Shown: positions 59,801 through 64,000 of the stretch, one piece after another
Numbering within the stretch: the stretch's first letter is position 1
Layout: each line of letters begins with the position of its first letter
Position numbers and translations under genes: made by a program
Assembly: GCF_041260155.1 (NCBI RefSeq)
Contig: NC_091944.1
Location: forward strand, 27,904,332 to 27,968,331
Direction: 5' to 3'
Origin: Ptychodera flava
Taxonomy: Eukaryota; Hemichordata; Enteropneusta; Ptychoderidae
Length of the DNA stretch: 64,000 bases
Notes under the pieces: generated by a model
The model's input: the letters and a program-made list of their open reading frames with translations, nothing else
Database searches by the model: none
Told to the model about the DNA's origin: nothing

Positions 59801-62800
59801 ACTCTTGAAAAGCATGCCAACTGAGGTATGAACTTTAGCCATCCACCTAAAAATTATTCTATGTAAAAGAGTGATAACCTCGGAGTGTTCATTTTATTTG
59901 ACAATGACAATTTGACAATTGACAAACAGCAGTGGAACGGGGAATGTTTGTGACTTTTCTACGAGCGTTATATTCTGTTATAACTGAGTAAAATCAATGA
60001 AGCCAAGTTAAGTGCTGTCATAGACTTAACAAAATAAGTGAAAATTGTCAAAGGGAGGTTACTGTTTCATTGACACAATTTTAAAGTAAAGCACGAGACA
60101 AAACATGACTGAAATGTGACCTATAATTCTACAGGAAATCATAATTGTAGTTGCACTTTTATGAATAATTTTTATTTGAGAAAGGCTGGGGTGACAGGAG
60201 TGTGAAATGTGCGGTCGGAATGTATTAATGTATAAATTAATGAATTATTCGGCCTATGCATATATTCACGACCAAAGATAATTTCAAGTGAATGCATTCA
60301 CAGATAAAAAGGTATTGCAATTTTATGTATTCATTTATTAGATTTTTGCGTATTAATTATGTCATATGTACTTCAAAATAATTTCCACTTCAGAATCGTT
60401 ATTGTTTAAAAAAGTCATTCACAATCGATACATCAGGTTTACAATTACAAGGGACATTAGCTGAATTAACAGCCATGTGTATGATATTGCAATTAAGATC
60501 ATGTCAACCAACCTTCATCGCATACCAACTGCGAATAACCGACTGTACAGTACTCCCATCTTGTGCCTGGATGTGTAGTGTAGCACCACGGTTTATCACC
60601 GCTGCCGTCAGGATTGCGGCAATAGTTGTGTCCCTTAAGGGATGGATATGGCTTGTGGCTTGTGTGGGCGTGCGGGGTCTGTTCTGACCAATACTGGCAC
60701 TCCAATCCTGTCTCTGTAGTGGATACAGTACCAAGGTAGTCGTGGCCATCTTCCATTGTGTAGCATCTAGAAGCTATACCTGTTTTGAGAGGCCAATTTG
60801 CAAATTTTCAATGGTTATTCAGATAAATTCGAAATTGGGTACAATCTTGTCCGTTGTCAATAGCTATTTATTGCTGTTAGGTTTATTGAGTTTACCGTGG
60901 TTCAGACATCTTACGTTTCATCCTTCATCAGTGTTTGTTTATTTCTTTGCTTGTCAGATGAATTAAATATGAGGGTGTTTGCTGAAATGTCAACCGTTTT
61001 CCTACCTGTTTGGCAAATGAAGTAAATACGACTGTCGCACCAATTGTCATTCCATTTAAAGGCGTGTTCCCTGTGAAATGAAATATATTGGAGGGGGGGG
61101 GAAGCAATCGTGAGACCAATGTCCGCGTATGATTGAATTTGATGCATGAAATGTTGAGTTACAGAAAAAAAATGATGCTGTGCACTGTATCATGAAAGAC
61201 GACTGAAATAGTTTGAAAGGAAAAACATTATTTTACAAAAGTAGTTATACAGTTTGAAAGGGGCCTATGTCAACCCAGATTCCTAGGAAGATTGTAATTT
61301 AAGCCATTAACTAGGTATCTATGAAGATAATGTGGTTAAAATGTTATTGAAATAAGATGCAGACATTGCATACTCTTTGAAATCTTTCATAAACTTGAGA
61401 GAGTACATTCAATAGCTGGTTTGACTAAGTTTCTTATAGAGTTATCCTTTAATTCCTCAGTTTCAAACTCTTTAAACTTGGACATCGCGAAAGACATTAT
61501 TGCTGATTTTCAAGATCCATGCAAATATTATTTAAGTCAAAGTTTTTGATGGCGGATACTCCTTCCTCCCATTCCGGACCCAAACCAACAACAACTTTTG
61601 AGCATGATGTGTGCCCGCTATTCCCGAGCTAAACAAAACCAATTATAACTATATGAATGATGCTATCTAACACTTGCTATCTAACACTTAACACAACAAT
61701 GATCTTACCTCAAATATTATGGGAAGATCTTAAATGTTTTATATCTGGATGTCAAAACTTAGATTGGATTGAGTGGAAGTCGTCATGATTCAACATTGTG
61801 TCGCAGAATGTGCCCTATAACAACTTAAATTTTACAACAGTACCAAGGGGACCCAAGTGTTGCAGCCTTCCCTTGACGTACCTTATTTCTTGTAGATTTT
61901 GAGACAATACAGGGCAAAACAGAAAACGCTGGTGAAATTACTTTAAGATGACACGTAAGAGAAAACAGTGTAACTAACACCGGGCTCCAAATTAAATCAC
62001 AACTGCATGATTGATGAAGATGCAACCGTATTCATATCAAGTACATTTAGAGTCATTCTGATCAATATCGTAAACAGAATTTCGACTTCCACTGGAGAGG
62101 AAGCTTTGAATACATGCTCAATCTATGTCAAAACTATGGTAGTTTTGCCATAAAATAAAACAAATGCAAAAAAAAAAATCCAGCAAACCGCTGAATCTAA
62201 GTTTAAAGCCATACACGTCACCCAGCATTTCTGATTTCCGATCAGACTGATAATATATCCTCTAGAATATTTGGCCGTAATGGAGAGGGTCAATACTTTT
62301 GACGAAATTTGTTTTCTTTCGACAATTAATTGTCTTTGCCCCTTAAAATGTTTCCCAAGTCGCTAATAACTTATACTTTTGCTTCAAGTAGGGCGATGAT
62401 CAGATAAATACTTAGAAAGACCATTGATGAGGCACAAGGAGTATTGTAGTTCAAGTAAACCTAACATTAACATAGTCAAAACTTAGGGCATTTATGAACT
62501 TACCACCACAAATGAGCACAGTTTTCTGTGTGTCGTGAAAGGCCGCCATTATTAGGCTCGTCCGGAGCCCAGGCTGTGTACGTCAGCTCGTTGAATTCTG
62601 AATCCACCCAAACACCCTCTTCAATCTCATCATTTGCGTCGATCCAGAAACTCCCTTTGAAGCAAATTACCGTACATTAAACATTAAATGCAATGCTTTC
62701 AGCCAAAAAAAAAAAAACCGTTCTCCTTTGTTTGACCATAAGCTCGGTGGTAAAAGTGACTACCGCGGCACAGCACGGAACCGGACAACCTCTGACGGTA

Positions 62801-63074
62801 CCACATCTCGTATACGTTGGACATAATTTGAAGGACTTGAAAGCAAGTACGTGAAACAGGGCTGGTTCCTGCTTGAACTGAAAATGTTGCTATATGTTAT
62901 TCGAGGTCTTACCTTTTTTCAAGAGCTTGTCATTATTTAGGTTGGTGGTGATAATATCTTGAGTTGCTTGATCTGGAATCTTCGCTAAGACAGAGTGTTT
63001 TTCTTTGCAAAGTGAGTATGCCTCCCGCCACATGACTTCATCGACAAACACGTGATATGTTATCCCATTATGCT
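40395..63074 (-). CDS. Large modular CTLD/kringle/F5-8C/hevein/CUB/PCSK9-tail-like protein, 3' part
   Basis: This is a multi-exon gene, probably a secreted or surface glycan-binding protein; no orthologue is named. Twenty-five exons (listed by module below) splice with GT/AG borders. They keep one frame through about 1,512 codons to TAA at 40397-40395. Order: C-type lectin, kringle x2, F5/8C (fucolectin type), hevein-like x2, then CUB-hevein x3, a fourth CUB, and finally PCSK9-C-terminal-like cysteine-rich modules. Most module boundaries are phase 1-1, the usual sign of exon shuffling; the split inside each CUB is phase 0. No signal peptide or start is visible, so 5' exons probably lie beyond the right edge. 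No transmembrane segment was seen at the C-terminus (...AVCCKSSDQ). Confidence 0.85.
41461..41652. mobile_element. TTAA-flanked MITE (piggyBac-like), copy 2
   Basis: It is the reverse complement of the element at 19552-19744 along its whole length, with TTAA at 41461-41464 and 41649-41652. It lies in an intron of the modular gene, between the exons at 41214-41393 and 41730-41864. Confidence 0.8.
42424..42581. mobile_element. ~158 bp near-perfect palindrome
   Basis: The ends GAAATAAC and GTTATTTC bracket the inverted segment 'ctgaccattaacgtttgtgg' and its complement. The centre is 'aacgggcgaggcttgccgag' followed by 'cccgtt'. It lies in an intron of the modular gene. Probably a foldback MITE. 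Confidence 0.7.
44783..44939 (-). CDS. Divergent CUB second-half exon, probably alternative
   Basis: It reads [20 protein letters not shown] and [20 protein letters not shown], resembling the 'VYIG...VWIQFVSS...GFSITL' of the CUB second halves. The acceptor (GGCGAG|GTG) makes the exon start in phase 0 and end in phase 1. The preceding exon (45056-45272) ends in phase 1, so the two cannot be joined in tandem without a frameshift. Either could follow the CUB first half at 46222-46379. The acceptor lacks a strong pyrimidine tract, so a decayed exon is also possible. Confidence 0.6.
45056..46379 (-). CDS. CUB 4 (two exons), no hevein-like exon after it
   Basis: Exons are 46222-46379 (first half, ends LDIE in phase 0) and 45056-45272 (second half, starts [18 protein letters not shown], ends phase 1). 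The next exon in frame is the PCSK9-like exon at 44040-44246. Confidence 0.85.
45840..45944. repeat. (GATA)n/(CATA)n microsatellite
   Basis: GATA repeats pass into about 18 CATA repeats in the intron between the two CUB 4 exons. The Tyr/Cys/Met-rich frames on the minus strand are artefacts. Confidence 0.95.
46861..48291 (-). CDS. Cassette 3: CUB (two exons) + hevein-like exon
   Basis: Exons are 48134-48291, 47510-47726 and 46861-47040. Intron sequence 47100-47460 matches 49070-49440 of cassette 2 almost base for base. The hevein donor here is GTGTGT where cassette 2 uses GTGAGT. Confidence 0.88.
47823..47895. repeat. (TA)n microsatellite
   Basis: About 73 bp of TA in the cassette 3 CUB intron. 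The corresponding cassette 2 site (49855-49880) has only a short irregular TATA stretch. Confidence 0.95.
48848..50291 (-). CDS. Cassette 2: CUB (two exons) + hevein-like exon
   Basis: Exons are 50134-50291, 49496-49712 and 48848-49027, with the same lengths (158, 217, 180 nt) and phases as the other cassettes. The peptide and intron sequences are very close to cassette 3, showing recent tandem duplication. Confidence 0.88.
50726..51885. mobile_element. Satellite-bearing element resembling pearl/Helentron elements
   Basis: It is absent from the matching position of cassette 2/3 (near 48740). It contains about five tandem units of ~143 bp; 'gcaaat(g/a)a' followed by 'ttaacttgacact' lies near 50899, 51041, 51180, 51328 and 51473. 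Then come a unique part, a (CAGA)n/(CA)n microsatellite (51767-51813) and a terminal hairpin TTAGCTCACGTG...CACATGAGCTAA (51843-51872). Core repeats plus a 3' microsatellite and hairpin fit the pearl/Helentron layout. No replicase is present, so it is non-autonomous. Confidence 0.6.
51989..54818 (-). CDS. Cassette 1: CUB (two exons) + hevein-like exon
   Basis: Exons are 54661-54818 (CUB first half: [33 protein letters not shown]), 52707-52923 (CUB second half: [39 protein letters not shown]) and 51989-52168 (hevein-like). The CUB halves meet in phase 0; the outer borders are phase 1. The first-half intron contains the 53.4-54.4 kb microsatellite foldback. Confidence 0.88.
53455..53575. repeat. 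(CATC)n/(CATA)n microsatellite
   Basis: Compound tetranucleotide array at the left edge of the foldback at 53576-54385. It produces spurious Trp-Met-Asp-Gly and His-Pro-Ser repeat frames. Confidence 0.9.
53576..54385. mobile_element. ~810 bp foldback element with TTTG/CAAA-rich arms
   Basis: The left arm (53576-53795) is the inverted complement of the right arm (54165-54385); for example 'ttgttacgtcccagggattc' pairs with the stretch at 54172-54191. The ends resemble the hAT-like MITE at 33741-34021 (CAGGGA...AGGC/TTC TTG). The interior is low-complexity (AAAC)n/(TTTG)n. It lies in the intron between the two exons of the first CUB. Confidence 0.7.
55568..55747 (-). CDS. Hevein-like module 2 exon
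   Basis: It reads [52 protein letters not shown], with eight cysteines in hevein-like order. It directly follows module 1 without a CUB between them, and precedes the first CUB. Confidence 0.85.
56125..56334 (-). CDS. Hevein-like module 1 exon (divergent, acidic tail)
   Basis: It reads [51 protein letters not shown], then a run of six glutamates. [15 protein letters not shown] fits the hevein/ChtBD1 (chitin-recognition) spacing, including the aromatic positions. It is clearly older than the later, near-identical copies. The donor is ACAG|GTAAAT. Confidence 0.8.
57321..58225 (-). CDS. F5/8 type C, fucolectin (FTP)-type domain, two exons
   Basis: Exons are 57995-58225 and 57321-57539. The first reads [51 protein letters not shown] and NRRDCC. 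The second completes [30 protein letters not shown] and [13 protein letters not shown]. This is the eel-fucolectin/tachylectin-4 arrangement, with H/R residues and the DCC-SERL signature that accompany fucose binding. The exon junction falls between DCC and SERL. Confidence 0.9.
58455..58544. repeat. (GATACATA)n-type microsatellite
   Basis: Imperfect GATA/CATA/CGTA repeat in the intron between kringle 2 and the fucolectin-type domain. Confidence 0.8.
59332..59571 (-). CDS. Kringle domain 2 exon
   Basis: The minus strand reads [20 protein letters not shown], then [44 protein letters not shown]. It is a second complete kringle, diverged from the first. The acceptor is TTCAG|AT and the donor GATG|GTAAGT. 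A plus-strand open frame of similar length covers it but is a shadow. Confidence 0.88.
60513..60779 (-). CDS. Kringle domain 1 exon
   Basis: It begins [20 protein letters not shown] and contains [33 protein letters not shown] and LVCDE, the standard six-cysteine kringle pattern with NYCRNPDG and PWCYT. It is one exon with phase-1 borders (AACAG|GT and GAAG|GTTGGT). Confidence 0.9.
61006..63074 (-). CDS. C-type lectin domain (three exons) of the modular gene
   Basis: Exons are 62913-63074, 62504-62654 and 61006-61070. The first gives [20 protein letters not shown] and [12 protein letters not shown], the usual CTLD opening ('Y...W..A...C....L..I'). The second starts [16 protein letters not shown] and carries [10 protein letters not shown], with an EPN tripeptide that is typical of mannose/GlcNAc-type calcium-dependent binding. 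The third gives [17 protein letters not shown], with WND and the closing cysteines. Calcium ligands E, N and ND are all present, so sugar binding is likely. The first exon's acceptor (CCCCAAG|AG) is the least certain border. Confidence 0.85.
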
Positions 63075-64000
63075 CTTGGGGAGAGTATCGCATGAGATAA
63101 GTTTTAATGAAAGCAAAATCAATGACCCATATATGATCTGACTTGTGATGAACATTTAACCGTCAGGTAATGTTCTTAAACTGGTTACAGGCATATTAGG
63201 TCAAGTGATCAAGAGTTGTAAGTATAGTTTCAGTTTTATCCACGAAAAATGCAATTAAATGGACACAGCTTCGAATGAGACCTACATTAAATGATACGTC
63301 AGTGTCACATAGGATGAGAAAACCAGGGTTTAAGGATTGACGCTTTAATGACCGAAGGAATGATTGACAGCCATGCAGTACGACGAAGCTTCTCGAATGA
63401 AGTAATTTATGCATGTATAATATAGTAAACTTTTGATTTAAATTGTCTACATATTTAGATATTTATCATAAATATAAGTTTAAACAAGTTTTCTTGATTT
63501 CCTGATATTTATTAACCTGATATTGATTCACCTATGTTTGCTGATCTATGAAGTTCCAACTTCAAATATTTTCTCAATTTGTGAAGTCTTCTTCAATGGC
63601 CTGTAAGAGTGTAATGTAGTTTATTTAACGTTTTCTTAATCGTTTAATTCGCCTTTTTTAATTTCCAATTGGCTTTAATTTGTTTTATTTTCCACATTTA
63701 CATTTATAAACAGTCCTGAATTTGCAAAATATTTTATTTAAAAAAAAACAATTCTTAGCACCTGCTTGTAACGTTGGCATCATAATTCGCGCGCTTTATA
63801 ATTGGTGTGTTTTTGTGGTTTATTTATTTCAGCCGATTTTGGATAATCTGAGAGGTGCTTGAGACGACTTAACGATCACACCCTGCTAACTCCAAGAAGG
63901 ATGCAAAATTTGATGGTTTGCTGCTGGTCTTCAGCAACTATTTGCGTAACTTAGTGCGTCATGTCTTTGTAATGAAATTTGTGTCCTGATATTTTATAAA
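63075..64000. other. Upstream of the first recognised modular-gene exon; nothing recognised
   Basis: AT-rich sequence continuing to the window edge. It should be an intron of the modular gene, since the 63074 border is phase 1 and needs an upstream exon. No exon, signal peptide or repeat was recognised. Confidence 0.5.

Overview
This is animal nuclear DNA. All three genes lie on the minus strand and have GT/AG introns. AT-rich spacers, microsatellites and many short non-autonomous transposons separate them. The modular gene joins C-type lectin, kringle, fucolectin-type F5/8C, hevein-like, CUB and PCSK9-tail-like modules, and LACTB2 and SLC22 are also present. Together these point to a marine invertebrate deuterostome (hemichordate, lancelet or echinoderm), but the sequence alone does not fix the species.

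Region 1 (1-20 kb) is an SLC22-type transporter gene (exons 5.05-12.63 kb). It carries an apparent one-base deletion inside the family's PESxRWL motif. A segmental duplication surrounds it: exon 1 plus its upstream DNA recurs at 17.3-18.9 kb, where it is also frameshifted. A ~2.2 kb spacer block occurs at 1.84-4.13 kb and 13.85-16.08 kb, and a third block at 1-0.31 kb and 19.28-19.79 kb. LINE and SINE remnants, a TTAA-flanked MITE and microsatellites are scattered through it.

Region 2 (20.4-35.6 kb) is a complete LACTB2 gene (endoribonuclease, metallo-beta-lactamase fold). It has seven exons, predicts 289 residues and keeps every expected metal ligand. Intron 1 holds a 5.5 kb inverted-repeat element built from two converging arrays of a ~400 bp unit. 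Intron 2 holds a 1.9 kb TIR element with an internal ~104 bp tandem repeat.

Region 3 (35.6-40.4 kb) has no recognisable gene. It contains a pair of ~420 bp inverted arms and a cluster of hairpins.

Region 4 (40.4-63.1 kb) is the 3' part of a large secreted or surface modular gene. At least 25 exons keep a continuous reading frame of about 1,512 codons up to the stop. The order is C-type lectin, two kringles, F5/8C fucolectin domain, hevein-like modules, four CUB domains alternating with hevein-like modules, then PCSK9-C-terminal-like cysteine-rich modules. The CUB-hevein cassette has been duplicated recently with its introns. A spare CUB second-half exon at 44.78 kb is phase-compatible only as an alternative to its neighbour. 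The architecture suggests a glycan- or microbe-binding protein. The first coding exons lie beyond the right edge or were not recognised.
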